Positions 30,271-40,448 of a DNA stretch of 64,000 nucleotides are shown one piece after another. A program made the position numbers and the translations under genes. Every line of letters starts with the position of its first letter. Positions within the stretch are counted from its first letter, which is position 1. This stretch comes from Candidatus Blochmanniella camponoti (GTDB lineage Bacteria; Pseudomonadota; Gammaproteobacteria; Enterobacterales; Enterobacteriaceae). The stretch covers positions 310,001-374,000 of the forward strand of contig NZ_CP097751.1 in assembly GCF_023585825.1 (NCBI RefSeq). Direction: 5' to 3'. The notes below the pieces were generated by a model. The model had not been told where the DNA came from and did not search any database. It saw only the letters and a list, made by a program, of their open reading frames with translations.

Positions 30271-31233
30271 ATGATTGTGGTCACGGGTGGAGCAGGGTTT
30301 ATAGGTTGCAATATTATTAAGGCTTTAAATAAAATTGCATACAAAAATATTTTGGTGGTGGATAATTTAAAAAATGGAAAAAAATATGACAATCTGAAAA
30401 GTTTGTATATTTCGGACTATATAGATAAACATTGCTTTATTAATAATATATTGAATAATCCTCTTAATTCCTATATTAAGGATATAGACGTAGTGTTTCA
30501 TGAAGGAGCCTGCTCTTCCACTACTGAATGGGATGGTAAATATATGATGGAGAATAATTATCAATATTCTAAAGATCTATTATTTTATTGTGTTAAAAAC
30601 AAAATTCCTTTTATATATGCTTCTTCTGCGTCAGTATATGGTAGAGATACCCGCATGCTTCTGCATTCCCAGGTATATGAAAAACCCATGAATATATACA
30701 GTTATTCCAAATTTTTATTTGATCAATATGTGCGCTCTATATTGCCAAAAGTTGTATCTCAGGTTTGTGGATTAAGATATTTTAATGTTTATGGCCCCTG
30801 TGAAGCACATAAAGGTAGTATGGCTAGTATAATATTTCAATTGTATCGAAAAATTACCAGTAAAAAACACCCAACACTATTTATTGGAAGTAAACAGTTA
30901 AAGCGGGATTTTATATATATTGAAGATATAGTTGATATAAATCTTTGGGCCTGGAATAATAAAATATCTGGAATTTTTGATTGTGGAACAGGTAAATCTG
31001 AGTCATTTGAGTGCATTGCTAATATCGTGTTAAGTTTTTTTAATCAAAATATAACCATTAAATATATTTCTATGCCAAAAAAAATCCGTGATCATTATCA
31101 AATATTTACTCAGGCAAATATCTCTCAGTTAAGAGCGGCAGGTTATTGCAAGGAATTCACTGACCTTAATCAAGGTATACATCGTTATTTAAATTGGTTG
31201 TCATGCAACAATGCTGACCATTGTAATAATTAA
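30271..31233 (+). CDS. hldD: ADP-L-glycero-D-manno-heptose 6-epimerase
   Basis: Short-chain dehydrogenase that makes the heptose donor of the LPS inner core. 320 residues against 310. N-terminal Rossmann motif VTGGAGFIGCN, FHEGACSSTTEWDGKYMM, catalytic Tyr and Lys in YSYSKFLFDQY (about residues 141-145), GLRYFNVYGPCEAHKGSMAS and KRDFIYIEDIVDINLW. First gene of hldD-waaF-waaC with spacings of 17 and 22 bases, as in the E. coli operon. Confidence 0.98.
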   Translation: MIVVTGGAGFIGCNIIKALNKIAYKNILVVDNLKNGKKYDNLKSLYISDYIDKHCFINNILNNPLNSYIKDIDVVFHEGACSSTTEWDGKYMMENNYQYSKDLLFYCVKNKIPFIYASSASVYGRDTRMLLHSQVYEKPMNIYSYSKFLFDQYVRSILPKVVSQVCGLRYFNVYGPCEAHKGSMASIIFQLYRKITSKKHPTLFIGSKQLKRDFIYIEDIVDINLWAWNNKISGIFDCGTGKSESFECIANIVLSFFNQNITIKYISMPKKIRDHYQIFTQANISQLRAAGYCKEFTDLNQGIHRYLNWLSCNNADHCNN

Positions 31234-31250
31234 GTAAATAAAATTTCATT

Positions 31251-32291
31251 GTGAAAATATTAGTTATTAGTCCTTCCTGGATTGGCGATACCGTGATATC
31301 ACATAGTATGTATCGATTATTGATTAAGAAATATTGTTCCAACATTAAGATTGATGTCCTTACTCCGATGTGGTGCAAAGATCTGTTCAATCATATGCCT
31401 GAAATTAATCAAACATTATGTATTCCTTACGGGCATGGAGCTTTAGAGTTATCAAAATGTTACCATCTCGGAAAATTTTTAAAAAATGAGAAATATCAAC
31501 AAGCGATAATATTACCTAATTCATTTAAATCTGCTTTAATACCGTTTTTTGCGGGTATTCCGATTCGGACCGGATGGCGTGGGGAAATAAGGTATGGTAT
31601 ACTAAATGATTTGAGAATACTTAACAAAAAATTATTCCCTTTAATGGTGCAACGTTATGCCTCTTTAGCATGTGATTATAATGTTACAAAAAATTCTTAT
31701 AGTTTACCCTGTCCGCTGCCGTTACCCCAATTAAGTGTAAATGAAAAAGAAATTGAAGATGTATTATGCAAATTTAATTTGTATTGTCACAGAAAATCAC
31801 TGATTGGTTTATGCCCGGGCGCAGAATTTGGATTAGCTAAAAATTGGCCTCATTATCATTACATAACATTAGCTATTCAGTTAATTCATTATGGATATCA
31901 TGTAGTAATATTAGGATCCCCTAACGATCAACTAATTAATAGATTTATTCAACATAGTATTCTCAAAAATATGAAACAACATTGTAACAATCTTATAGGA
32001 ATCACATCATTAGGAGAAGCTATTGCAATTATAGCAACCTGTTCAGGAATCGTTAGTAATGATTCTGGTTTAATGCATGTAGCTTGCGCATTGAGACGCC
32101 CTGTAATAGGGTTGTATGGACCTAGTAATCCTAAGTTTACTCCGCCTTTATTTTCTCAATCTATTGTGATTCGTCGCATACAAGGATATTATACCATGCG
32201 AAACGGCGATAGTTTATATGGCTATCATAACAGTTTAATGGATATTACTCCAGATCAAGTTTTAGAGGCATTAAAAACGTTGTTACATTGA
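31251..32291 (+). CDS. waaF: LPS heptosyltransferase II
   Basis: Adds the second heptose to the LPS inner core at the inner membrane. GTG start 17 bases behind hldD, giving MKILVISPSWIGDTVIS as in E. coli. 346 residues, GT9 family. Signatures are LPNSFKSALIPFFAGIP, RTGWRGEIRYG, LCPGAEFGLAKNWPH, VILGSPND, and the donor-binding SNDSGLMHVACALRRPVIGLYGPS. Second gene of the core operon. Confidence 0.97.
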   Translation: MKILVISPSWIGDTVISHSMYRLLIKKYCSNIKIDVLTPMWCKDLFNHMPEINQTLCIPYGHGALELSKCYHLGKFLKNEKYQQAIILPNSFKSALIPFFAGIPIRTGWRGEIRYGILNDLRILNKKLFPLMVQRYASLACDYNVTKNSYSLPCPLPLPQLSVNEKEIEDVLCKFNLYCHRKSLIGLCPGAEFGLAKNWPHYHYITLAIQLIHYGYHVVILGSPNDQLINRFIQHSILKNMKQHCNNLIGITSLGEAIAIIATCSGIVSNDSGLMHVACALRRPVIGLYGPSNPKFTPPLFSQSIVIRRIQGYYTMRNGDSLYGYHNSLMDITPDQVLEALKTLLH

Positions 32292-32313
32292 TCAATCAAA
32301 CAAAATAATTGTC

Positions 32314-33285
32314 ATGAAGGTTTTAATTATAAAAATTTCTTCTATGGGAGATATTATCCATACTTTACCTGCAGTTACTGATGCATCAAATATTGCACCA
32401 AATATATTATTTGATTGGATTGTAGAAGAAACTTTTTCTGATATTCTTAGATGGCATCCAGGAATACGCCAAATTATTCCTATAAACCTTAGATTTTGGA
32501 TAAAAAATTGGTATAAATTGTCTTCATGGAAGAAATATCGTGAATGTTGTATACAATTAAAAAAAAAATATGACGTGATTATTGACGCTCAGGGTTTATT
32601 GAAGACATCATTGCTAGTAACACGTATGACATGTGGTAAAAAACATGGTATGGACTATACGAGTGCACGGGAACCTATGAGTTCTTTGTTTTATCATGAA
32701 CGACATTATTCCAATAAAAATCAACACGCTGTGGAACGTATTCGACAGCTTTTTTCTCTCAGCTTAAAATATCCTGTACCGTCTTATATAGGAAAGTATA
32801 ATATTAAACATTTATTTCCACCTCAAAAACATCATGCTCCTTATTTAATATTTTTCCATTCTACTACTAAATTTGAAAAACTTTGGACAGAATTGAATTG
32901 GAGTATTATTGCTCAATATGCTATTAATGCAGGATATCGCATTAAATTACCTTTTTGGACAAAAAGTGAAGAATTACGTACCAAACGGTTAGCGAGATTA
33001 TATTGCAATCAAATAATAATATTACCAAAATTAACGCTACAAGAGATTGCTATCCAAATATCTGGAGCAACAGCAGTAATCTCTGTTGATACTGGACTTA
33101 GTCATTTGACAGCAGCGCTTGGTTGTCCTAATATAACATTATATGGCCCAACTAATCCTAAATTAATTGGAACATATGGACAAAACCAAATTATTTTACG
33201 ATCTTCAACTAAAAAAATGCAACACTTAACCCCTATACACGTCTGGGAATCATTGCAAAAAATTTTAAATTTAAAATATATATAA
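32314..33285 (+). CDS. waaC: LPS heptosyltransferase I
   Basis: Adds the first heptose to Kdo2-lipid A. 323 residues, GT9 family, matching E. coli WaaC: MKVLIIKISSMGDIIHTLPA, FDWIVEE, VIIDAQGLLKTSLLVTR, KKHGMDYTSAREP, NQHAVERIRQLF, IKLPFWTKSEE and SVDTGLSHLTAALGCPNITLYGPTNP. Last gene of the operon before a long spacer in which E. coli has waaL and the outer-core genes. A 16-bp stem follows 60 bases downstream. Confidence 0.97.
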   Translation: MKVLIIKISSMGDIIHTLPAVTDASNIAPNILFDWIVEETFSDILRWHPGIRQIIPINLRFWIKNWYKLSSWKKYRECCIQLKKKYDVIIDAQGLLKTSLLVTRMTCGKKHGMDYTSAREPMSSLFYHERHYSNKNQHAVERIRQLFSLSLKYPVPSYIGKYNIKHLFPPQKHHAPYLIFFHSTTKFEKLWTELNWSIIAQYAINAGYRIKLPFWTKSEELRTKRLARLYCNQIIILPKLTLQEIAIQISGATAVISVDTGLSHLTAALGCPNITLYGPTNPKLIGTYGQNQIILRSSTKKMQHLTPIHVWESLQKILNLKYI

Positions 33286-35204
33286 AAATATTTTTTAACC
33301 TTGTTTATATAAACCTTATATTAATTTATATGCTTTAATTATTAATTGATATTTTTTGTTATTAAACAAAAAATATCAATCCGTTAGGGCGATATTGTTT
33401 ATACGGTTTAAAAGTAAATAATTACATTCCTATAAAAGAATAATATCTAAAAAAATTATATTGTTTATTGATGAACATTAATATTTTTAAATTAATATCA
33501 TTTAACATTCAATTATAAACTACTTCAAATTATTAGATCTAATTTATGAATTAATGACTTTTTTAACAAACAGCACCAAAATTTTCTTCATCATGCTAGT
33601 GCTAGAATATTTTTAAAATCATATTGGTGTAAAACTTGAATATAACTCTCAAATATTAAATTTGAGAGCATTTTCATTATACATATTTGTTATTTTAATT
33701 ATTTAATATTATTTAAGGAAAATTAAAATTTTCAAATAATAATAGATGTTAATTTTTCGATTAAATAAAAATATATTTTTTTATTATTTTTTGAAAATAT
33801 TACAATTAAAATACATGGTACTGCTAATTTTATTATTGAAATTTTACTAAAAATTCATTTTTTATGAATAAATTACTGTTTTATTGTGTTGATAAAATTT
33901 TTATAAGTATAAATAAAATAATAAGATATAACTAAGGATTCAATAACATGAATTTACAATCTAATCCGATAAAATGATTAACATTTATTTTATACGTCAT
34001 TTATATATAATATCTAAAAATTAATGTAGTAGTTAGTAACTATGCGACAATACTAAAAAAATATTATTTATGTAAATATCATACTTGTTATACTGTGTCA
34101 ATGAAGATCTATATAATACAATGAAGTAAACAATATTTCAAATATATATATTTCATCGTACATAATTATATGATTATATATAGATTATTTCTTATAATTT
34201 AAAATAGAAATATAAATATATTTAACATAGAAAAAATAAATTCCTCAAAATATTTAAAGTTACAGAAATAAAATCGTCTTTAACATAATTTAATTCTGAA
34301 TGAGCAGTCCGTTGTCTATTATTACGTTACGGTGGAAATAGATAAATATACGATAACACTAAAAGAATAAAGTACATATGCTATGTTTAATCTTATTGTT
34401 TAATTTTTAAAAATATTATTTATGTTATGCATTAAAATTATTATTTAATATTAAAAATAATTATATACATGGTACAAATATATATTTTGTGTAAATTACA
34501 TTTAATATATTTTATAAGTTTGAATAAATAAATTTTGTTTAAATATAAAATAGTAAAAAGTAATAAAAAAATTATTTTTCAAGCAACTTGTAATAAATTT
34601 TATTTATATCAACAAAATTATAAGATTCTCAAATTTGAGAATATTGTAGCATTCATGACAATTACATGATGAATTTTTTAATCAAATCCAATATATAATT
34701 GATGTTCATACAAATTATTAATGTAAAAATAATATGTTTATATTTTATGTGTTTATTTGGATGATTAATTTAAGTTTGTAACTATATAAAAAATTAATCA
34801 GATTTTATAGTTTATATAATCTATTTATTATAAATATCATTTTTATAAGTATTGTCTAATAATTCATTATCGTCATAATTAACAAGTCATTGGAATTATT
34901 CAAAAAATGTTAAATCAGTAATTAATGATTTTATCATATACAATACAATGTTTAGTTTTTAAAAGATATTTATGAGAATTCATTATTTTTAATTTAAAAT
35001 AAAAAAATACTTTATAAAAATAATTGTTAAAAACAACAGAAACATAGACAGTTTTTCAGATAAATTATTTTTTAAAATTTATATAGGCATTGACTATTAA
35101 AATATATTATATAAGGCATAATGACATTGATATATAGTTAAATGCGTGTAAAATGATTAAATTAGTAATTATGAATATAATAACTGATTATTTTGGGATA
35201 TTAT
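33286..35204. other. 1.9 kb gene-free stretch between waaC and waaA
   Basis: Longest empty stretch of the window, roughly where E. coli carries waaL and the outer-core glycosyltransferase genes. No frame, glycosyltransferase motif or tRNA is recognisable. Besides the hairpin at 33345-33380 it holds two related palindromes: CTCTCAAA / TTTGAGAG at 33646-33668 and the continuous 18-bp ATTCTCAAATTTGAGAAT at 34625-34642. Confidence 0.55.
33345..33380 (+). terminator. Hairpin downstream of waaC
   Basis: 16-bp perfect stem ATTGATATTTTTTGTT / AACAAAAAATATCAAT around the loop ATTA, 60 bases beyond waaC. It is nearly all A/T with no T-run after it, but its position at the end of hldD-waaF-waaC suits a transcript end or a 3' stability stem. 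Confidence 0.4.
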
Positions 35205-36488
35205 ATGTTTACAATATACATTACAATATATAATATTATAATGTATATTGCTCAACCTATAATATGGATACGATTGTTATGGCGTAGCAGGCGATCACCA
35301 TCGTATCGTAAATGTTGGTTGGAACGCTACGGATTTTATAGAAAATCTATCCAATCTGATGGAATCATTTTACATGCTGTGTCCTTAGGAGAAACATTAG
35401 CAGCTATCCCACTGATACGTGCTTTGCAGCAACGTTATCCAAAAATAACAATCACATTAACTGCGATGACTCCCACAGGCATAGAATTGGCGCGATCAAA
35501 ATTTAGTCATAATATGCGCTGCGGTTATTTACCTTATGATTTACCTGGTGCTATGAAACGATTTATTAATCAAGTTAAGCCACGATTAGTTATTGCTATG
35601 GAAACCGAACTATGGCCAAATCTCATAAATATATTATATCAGCGCGAGATTCCTTTCATTATTGCTAATGCTCGGTTATCATGCCGCTCTTTTACTGGAT
35701 ATAAGAGATTTAGTTATTTTATTTCGTTAATTATGAAACGTATTACTTTAATTGCTGCTCAAAATAAAGAAGACGCTTCTCGATTTCTTAAATTAGGATT
35801 AAAAAAAAACCAATTATTTATTACAGGTAATTTAAAATGTGATATTGAAATGAACCAGGATTTATTAAATAAAATTTCGTTTTTAAAAAAAACTTGGATT
35901 AAAAAACGACAGGTATGGATAGCTAGCAGTACTCATGCAGGGGAAGAGATATTATTACTACAAGCACATAAACGTCTCTTGAAAAGGTTTCCTGATTTAC
36001 TGATGATTCTGGCTCCACGTCATCCAGAACGTTTTGTTAATGTTAAAAACATTACTGAACAAGCTGGATTTTCTTATATCATGAGAAGTAACGGGGTTGC
36101 TCCATCTAAAGAAACGCAAGTAATTATTAATGATACTATAGGAGAATTAATGTTACTATATGGTGTTTCAGATATAGCATTTGTTGGGGGTAGTTTAGTA
36201 AAACATGGAGGACATAATCCGTTAGAGCCAGCTGCACATTCTATTCCATTGATTATGGGGCCGTATACTTTTAATTTTAATGATATTTGCGTTAAATTAT
36301 GTAAGTCAAATGGATTAATTACAGTAACTGATACGGAATCCTTAGTAAAGGCTATTGCTATGTTGCTGGTAAATCAACAATGTCGTGTAAACTATGGCCA
36401 TAGAGCCATCAAAGTGCTGCGGCATAATCAAGGAGCGCTAAAGCAATTATTGGGTTTGTTAGATAATTATTTATTAGTTCAAAAATAA
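35205..36488 (+). CDS. waaA: Kdo transferase (3-deoxy-D-manno-octulosonic acid transferase)
   Basis: Transfers two Kdo residues to lipid IVA at the inner membrane. The ATG at 35205 is chosen over a TTG four codons upstream because it matches the E. coli N-terminus (membrane anchor ending QPIIWIRL). 427 residues against 425. Signatures are HAVSLGETLAAIPL with the catalytic glutamate, TAMTPTGIELA, YLPYDLPGAM, METELWPNL, IASSTHAGEE, APRHPERF, GDTIGELMLLYG-type NDTIGELMLLYGVSDIAFVGGS and GGHNPLEPAAH. coaD follows after 690 bases rather than directly as in E. coli. Confidence 0.97.
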   Translation: MFTIYITIYNIIMYIAQPIIWIRLLWRSRRSPSYRKCWLERYGFYRKSIQSDGIILHAVSLGETLAAIPLIRALQQRYPKITITLTAMTPTGIELARSKFSHNMRCGYLPYDLPGAMKRFINQVKPRLVIAMETELWPNLINILYQREIPFIIANARLSCRSFTGYKRFSYFISLIMKRITLIAAQNKEDASRFLKLGLKKNQLFITGNLKCDIEMNQDLLNKISFLKKTWIKKRQVWIASSTHAGEEILLLQAHKRLLKRFPDLLMILAPRHPERFVNVKNITEQAGFSYIMRSNGVAPSKETQVIINDTIGELMLLYGVSDIAFVGGSLVKHGGHNPLEPAAHSIPLIMGPYTFNFNDICVKLCKSNGLITVTDTESLVKAIAMLLVNQQCRVNYGHRAIKVLRHNQGALKQLLGLLDNYLLVQK

Positions 36489-37178
36489 CTTGTCATACGA
36501 CGTTTTGTAATAGTTATGAATTAATATAATAGTTATTATTAAGTATTAATAACATTTACAAATTATTTTTTATCAAATTAACTATAACCTAAAATTAGAC
36601 TAAAACTGCAATATCTAAAAGTATATTATTATAACATGTTGCATGAGGCGTGGCTGTTATCAACGAATGATTTTAATGAAAATATAATTTTTTTTCATAT
36701 AATCAAAACGATGTTTATCGTGATTTTTATGAATTTATATATAAACAAATATTTAATATTAAGGTTATTTATATTTTTAGGGAGAGATGTATAATTAATA
36801 TAGAAGATAGCCGAAATGCTTAAAAATTTTTATTTTGATATTGCAGATATAGGTGTTACTGGAAATGATTATTTAACTTACTCAGTATTATTGCAACAAA
36901 TAATCGTCGTATTTTTTATTAAAATAAACATTTTATTAAATGTTAACAAAAAATATTTTTATGTATGAAAATATAAGTATGAAACAATTTAATTTATAAA
37001 AACGTTTTGATAATTTATTTATGTTCGCATCAAGCTTTCTAATACAGTTATTTAATAAGTTGGGCATTCTATATTTTCACTGAAAAATATAAATAAAATG
37101 TAGTTTAACATATTTGAAATATATATATGTTATAGTCTTTTTATTTTCACAAAAAACATAAATTTTATTAAATATATT
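36489..37178. other. Spacer between waaA and coaD
   Basis: 690 bases. In E. coli K-12 the two genes nearly touch; in some relatives waaE lies between them. Two small plus-strand frames are slightly less AT-biased than usual: 36636-36794 (52 codons, begins MLHEAWLLSTNDFN) and 36816-36968 (50 codons, begins MLKNFYFDIADIGVTG). Neither has a convincing ribosome-binding site or a family I can name. They may be fragments of a decayed gene or chance. Confidence 0.4.
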
Positions 37179-37694
37179 ATGACAATTCAGGCTATGTATC
37201 CAGGGACTTTTGATCCATTAACTTATGGGCATTTAGATATAATTATTAGAGCACATAAAATTTTTGATAAAATATTTTTAGCGGTAGCTGAAAATTCGCA
37301 AAAACATCCTTTGTTTAGTCTTGAAGAACGTGTAATATTTGCAAAGCAAGCAACTGCAACGTTAGATCATGTAACAGTGTTTGGGTTTAATGACCTCACT
37401 ATAAACGTGATGAAAAAAAAACAAGTGAATATTTTAATTCGTGGCCTCAGAACTAGATCAGACTTTGAATATGAAATACAACTTGCAAAAATTAATAATT
37501 ACTTCTCGCATGAAGTAGAGACTATATTTATGATATCTACAGATATATGGGCATGTCTTTCTTCTAAATTAGTGAAAGAAATTGCTCAATATGGGGGGAG
37601 AATAGATCGTTTTATACCTAATTTTATCGCTGAGAAGGTTATTGAAAAACTGCGCAATACTGAGAAAAAACGCAAAAACATTTCGTTTCTCTAA
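37179..37694 (+). CDS. coaD: Phosphopantetheine adenylyltransferase
   Basis: Makes dephospho-CoA from 4'-phosphopantetheine and ATP. 171 residues against 159, the extra being a lysine-rich C-terminus. The nucleotidyltransferase motif YPGTFDPLTYGHLDI opens the protein, followed by VAENSQKHPLFSLEERV, LIRGLRTRSDFEYEIQLA and SSKLVKEIAQYGG. The E. coli segment PSKEWSFISS reads ISTDIWACLSS here. Later CoA steps coaBC lie 1.1 kb downstream. mutM, next to coaD in E. coli, is missing. Confidence 0.97.
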   Translation: MTIQAMYPGTFDPLTYGHLDIIIRAHKIFDKIFLAVAENSQKHPLFSLEERVIFAKQATATLDHVTVFGFNDLTINVMKKKQVNILIRGLRTRSDFEYEIQLAKINNYFSHEVETIFMISTDIWACLSSKLVKEIAQYGGRIDRFIPNFIAEKVIEKLRNTEKKRKNISFL

Positions 37695-37830
37695 AAAAGC
37701 AAAAACGCGAAAATAGAAAGTGCTATACATGTAGACTTAATATTTTTATGTTGACACTATATAAAAATATATGAACACAAACTGCTAATGTAGACTTGGC
37801 AGCATAGTGTTTTAAATATTTAAAATAAAT

Positions 37831-37868
37831 AAACCACACAGCTCAATGCATATTGAGCTGTGTGGTTT
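37831..37868. terminator. Bidirectional terminator between coaD and rpmG
   Basis: 17-bp perfect stem AAACCACACAGCTCAAT / ATTGAGCTGTGTGGTTT around GCAT, located between two convergent units. On the plus strand the stem ends in GGTTTT, and on the minus strand in GGTTTATTTATTTT. Both suit intrinsic termination. Confidence 0.8.
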
Positions 37869-37904
37869 TGTAGTATACTGTTGAATTTGCAGTTTTTTAT
37901 TTAA

Positions 37905-38069
37905 CTAATTCTTACTTTCTATATATATTACATGTTTTCGTGCAAAAGGATCAAATTTTTTTAATGTCATTTTTTCAGAGCTAGTACGTTTGTTTTTTGT
38001 AGTGCTATAGAAATGTCCATTCTTAGAAGAAGAAAATAAACGGATTGTTTCTCGTTTTTCTTTAGCCAT
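37905..38069 (-). CDS. rpmG: Ribosomal protein L33
   Basis: Small 50S protein of 54 residues (E. coli 55), reading [20 protein letters not shown] at the start and then [34 protein letters not shown]. It is of the cysteine-free C- type and collinear with E. coli L33. Start 38069 lies 20 bases behind rpmB in the same direction, giving the conserved rpmB-rpmG pair. It overlaps nothing else and ends before the coaD-rpmG terminator. Confidence 0.98.
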   Translation of the reverse strand: MAKEKRETIRLFSSSKNGHFYSTTKNKRTSSEKMTLKKFDPFARKHVIYIESKN

Positions 38070-38089
38070 TACATTATTCCCGATGAGTA

Positions 38090-38323
38090 TTATTTATTTT
38101 TTTTAGGATATATTTTAGTGAAAAAATATTCAATTCCAAACTTATCAATTAATTTTATTCCCTTAGTAGATAATCGTAACGCAACGAAACGTTTCTTACT
38201 TGCCACCCAAAAACGATGAGAATGAATATTAGGTGCAAACCAACGCTTCGTTGCGTTCATTGCGTGAGAGCGTTTGTTTCCGTTCATAGGACGTTTCCCG
38301 GTAACTTGACACACTCGTGCCAT
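38090..38323 (-). CDS. rpmB: Ribosomal protein L28
   Basis: 50S protein of 77 residues against 78. [38 protein letters not shown] and [20 protein letters not shown] match E. coli L28 along the whole length. A GGAG ribosome-binding site precedes the ATG. First gene of rpmB-rpmG. radC, which lies next to it in E. coli, is gone; the spacer upstream contains a very long palindrome instead. Confidence 0.98.
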   Translation of the reverse strand: MARVCQVTGKRPMNGNKRSHAMNATKRWFAPNIHSHRFWVASKKRFVALRLSTKGIKLIDKFGIEYFFTKIYPKKNK

Positions 38324-38803
38324 ATGTTCTGTTCTCCTCTAATTTTTGTTTGAATAATTATTTATAACTAAAACAATAAAAAACAATTTTTTATTTATTC
38401 CGATTTTTAATCTACAGATTTGACATTATTTAAAGCACCTAATATAAGATTCCAAACATATTATAATCGTTGTTTGTTGCTTTATTTTTCACTATTAAGT
38501 GCAAGAAAAGTAAACAATTTCAAACATTCGCATAGCATTAAATATGTCTAAATATAGTAGATTTAAGTCATGAAATTTTTGTTTTTATTATTATTTATAT
38601 ATGTCCCATACATTTGTACTCTATACTTAATGGGCCATTATATATATTATATGAGATTTTCATGCTGCGCACAATGTAATTGCAGATTTTCTGAAATTCA
38701 ATGATATTGAAGATGATTTAATTTTATTTATACTAACAAAAACTGTTAGTTTTTGTTAGTATAAATAAAATTAAATCATCTTCAATATCATGTGAAATAT
38801 AAT
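38324..38803. other. Divergent spacer between rpmB and coaBC
   Basis: 480 bases between divergent transcription units, occupied by radC in E. coli. No radC remnant is recognisable. The last fifth is the 91-bp inverted repeat at 38701-38791. Either arm could hold promoter-like TATAAAT sequence, necessarily mirrored in the other arm. Confidence 0.55.
38701..38791. repeat. 44-bp perfect inverted repeat with 3-nt centre
   Basis: The left arm 38701-38744 begins ATGATATTGAAGATG and the right arm 38748-38791 is its exact reverse complement, around the centre GTT. I checked all 44 positions. It ends 12 bases before the coaBC ATG and one base before a possible GTG start. Nothing else in the window comes close in length. 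It could form a cruciform, or a long hairpin in RNA. Confidence 0.95.
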
Positions 38804-40012
38804 ATGACGGGATTAATTAATAAACATATCATATTAGGAGTAAGCGGTGGTATCGCAGCATATAAAACTATAGATCTTGTACGATTTTTAAAAGAACAAG
38901 GTTCAGAAGTGAGAGTGATCATGACAAAATCTGCAAAAAAATTCGTTACCCCTTTAAGTTTGCAAACAATATCATGTCATCCAGTTTTGGACAATTTCCT
39001 TACCCCTCAAATAGAAACCACAATGCCTCACATAAAGTTAGCTAAATGGGCTGATTTAGTTTTACTTGCTCCGGCTACAGCAAATTTATTAGCTAGATTA
39101 TCTGTGGGATTAGCTAATGATTTATTATGTAGTTTATGTTTAGCTACAACGGCTCCTATTGCTGTAGCTCCATCCATGAATCAACAAATGTATAAAGCTA
39201 TTGCAACGCAAACAAATTTAGATATTCTACGAAAAAGAGGGGTTTTAATATGGGGCCCAGATTATGGATGTCAAGCTTGTAATGATATTGGTTATGGACG
39301 CATGACGGATCCCAAGGTACTTGCTGAATACGTAAAACATTACTTTTCTCATGATAGCTCTTTAAGTCACCTTAATATCATGATTACTGCTGGTCCAACT
39401 CACGAAGCCTTAGATCCCGTTCGTTTTTTTACTAATTATAGTTCAGGAAAAATGGGATTTGCTATCGCTCAAGCCGCTGCAGATAAAGGAGCAAAAGTTA
39501 CATTAATTGCAGGTCCAGTAAATTTACGTACTCCTATTCGAGTGCAACGTATTAATGTTATTTCCGCGTTAGACATGCAAGAAGCAGTTATGCGAGACAT
39601 TAGTAATCAACAAATCTTTATCGGTTGCGCAGCAGTGTCAGATTATCGTATTTGTCATGTTTCTCTTGAAAAGATTAAAAAGAATAAAAATACTTTAAAA
39701 ATAATTATGATTAAAAACCCCGATATTGTAGCAGAAGTAGGGTCGTTAATTGAAAACCGTCCTTATGTCGTTGGATTTGCCGCTGAAACCAATAATATAA
39801 AAAAATATGCTCAAGACAAACGCATTAGTAAACATTTAGATTTAATTTGTGCTAATAATATTTCTCGTATGAACCAAGGATTCAATAGTGATAATAATGC
39901 TTTATATCTATTTTGGAATAAAGGAAGTGTTATATTGCCTTTAAGAAAAAAAAAATTGTTAGCACAACAACTTATTAATGAAATTATTAATCGTTATAAT
40001 GAAAATAATTAA
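38804..40012 (+). CDS. coaBC: Phosphopantothenoylcysteine synthetase/decarboxylase
   Basis: Bifunctional CoA enzyme. The N-terminal CoaC flavoprotein half shows [17 protein letters not shown], the histidine in [25 protein letters not shown] and the cysteine in [13 protein letters not shown]. The C-terminal CoaB half shows [44 protein letters not shown] and VGFAAETNN. 402 residues from the ATG at 38804; a GTG at 38792 is also possible. Neither has a clear ribosome-binding site, because a long palindrome abuts the start. dut overlaps its end by 14 bases. Confidence 0.97.
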   Translation: MTGLINKHIILGVSGGIAAYKTIDLVRFLKEQGSEVRVIMTKSAKKFVTPLSLQTISCHPVLDNFLTPQIETTMPHIKLAKWADLVLLAPATANLLARLSVGLANDLLCSLCLATTAPIAVAPSMNQQMYKAIATQTNLDILRKRGVLIWGPDYGCQACNDIGYGRMTDPKVLAEYVKHYFSHDSSLSHLNIMITAGPTHEALDPVRFFTNYSSGKMGFAIAQAAADKGAKVTLIAGPVNLRTPIRVQRINVISALDMQEAVMRDISNQQIFIGCAAVSDYRICHVSLEKIKKNKNTLKIIMIKNPDIVAEVGSLIENRPYVVGFAAETNNIKKYAQDKRISKHLDLICANNISRMNQGFNSDNNALYLFWNKGSVILPLRKKKLLAQQLINEIINRYNENN

Positions 40013-40448
40013 TGTTAAAATTATTGATAATCGGATTTATAAGCATTTTTATTTGCCAAAATACGCTACGTTAGGATCTGCTGGATTAGATTTATCAGCT
40101 TGTTTGGATAAACCTTTGACCATTTATCCTGGGAAAACTCATTTAATTTCTACCGGTATTGCGATACATATTTCCGATACAAAGATAGCAGGTATTATTT
40201 TGCCTCGATCAGGTTTGGGACACAAATATGGCATTGTTTTGGGAAATTTAGTGGGGCTAATTGATTCAGATTACCAAGGAGAACTGATAGTGTCTTTATG
40301 GAATCGTGGTCCAAAAAAGTACATTGTATACCCTGGGAAACGAATAGCACAATTAGTTTTTATGCCAATAATTCAAGTTAGGTTTTCTGTAGTTAAATCA
40401 TTTATACCTACTGAACGTGGGTCGCATGGTTTTGGGCATTCGATGTAA
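39999..40448 (+). CDS. dut: dUTP pyrophosphatase
   Basis: Trimeric dUTPase keeping uracil out of DNA and giving dUMP. The start [10 protein letters not shown] at 39999 matches E. coli and overlaps the last codons of coaBC by 14 bases, as an operon pair. 149 residues. The five dUTPase motifs are visible: [53 protein letters not shown] and the glycine-rich [10 protein letters not shown]. An upstream ATG at 39978 within coaBC is less likely. slmA and pyrE, which follow in E. coli, are absent. Confidence 0.97.
   Translation: MKIINVKIIDNRIYKHFYLPKYATLGSAGLDLSACLDKPLTIYPGKTHLISTGIAIHISDTKIAGIILPRSGLGHKYGIVLGNLVGLIDSDYQGELIVSLWNRGPKKYIVYPGKRIAQLVFMPIIQVRFSVVKSFIPTERGSHGFGHSM

Noticed and set aside
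36636..36968. mutM pseudogene in the waaA-coaD spacer
   Set aside because: A faint likeness (LSTNDFN to LSDDFN, GVTGN to GVGN of MutM) was noticed, but spacing is wrong by about 100 bases and in E. coli mutM lies on the other side of coaD in the opposite direction.
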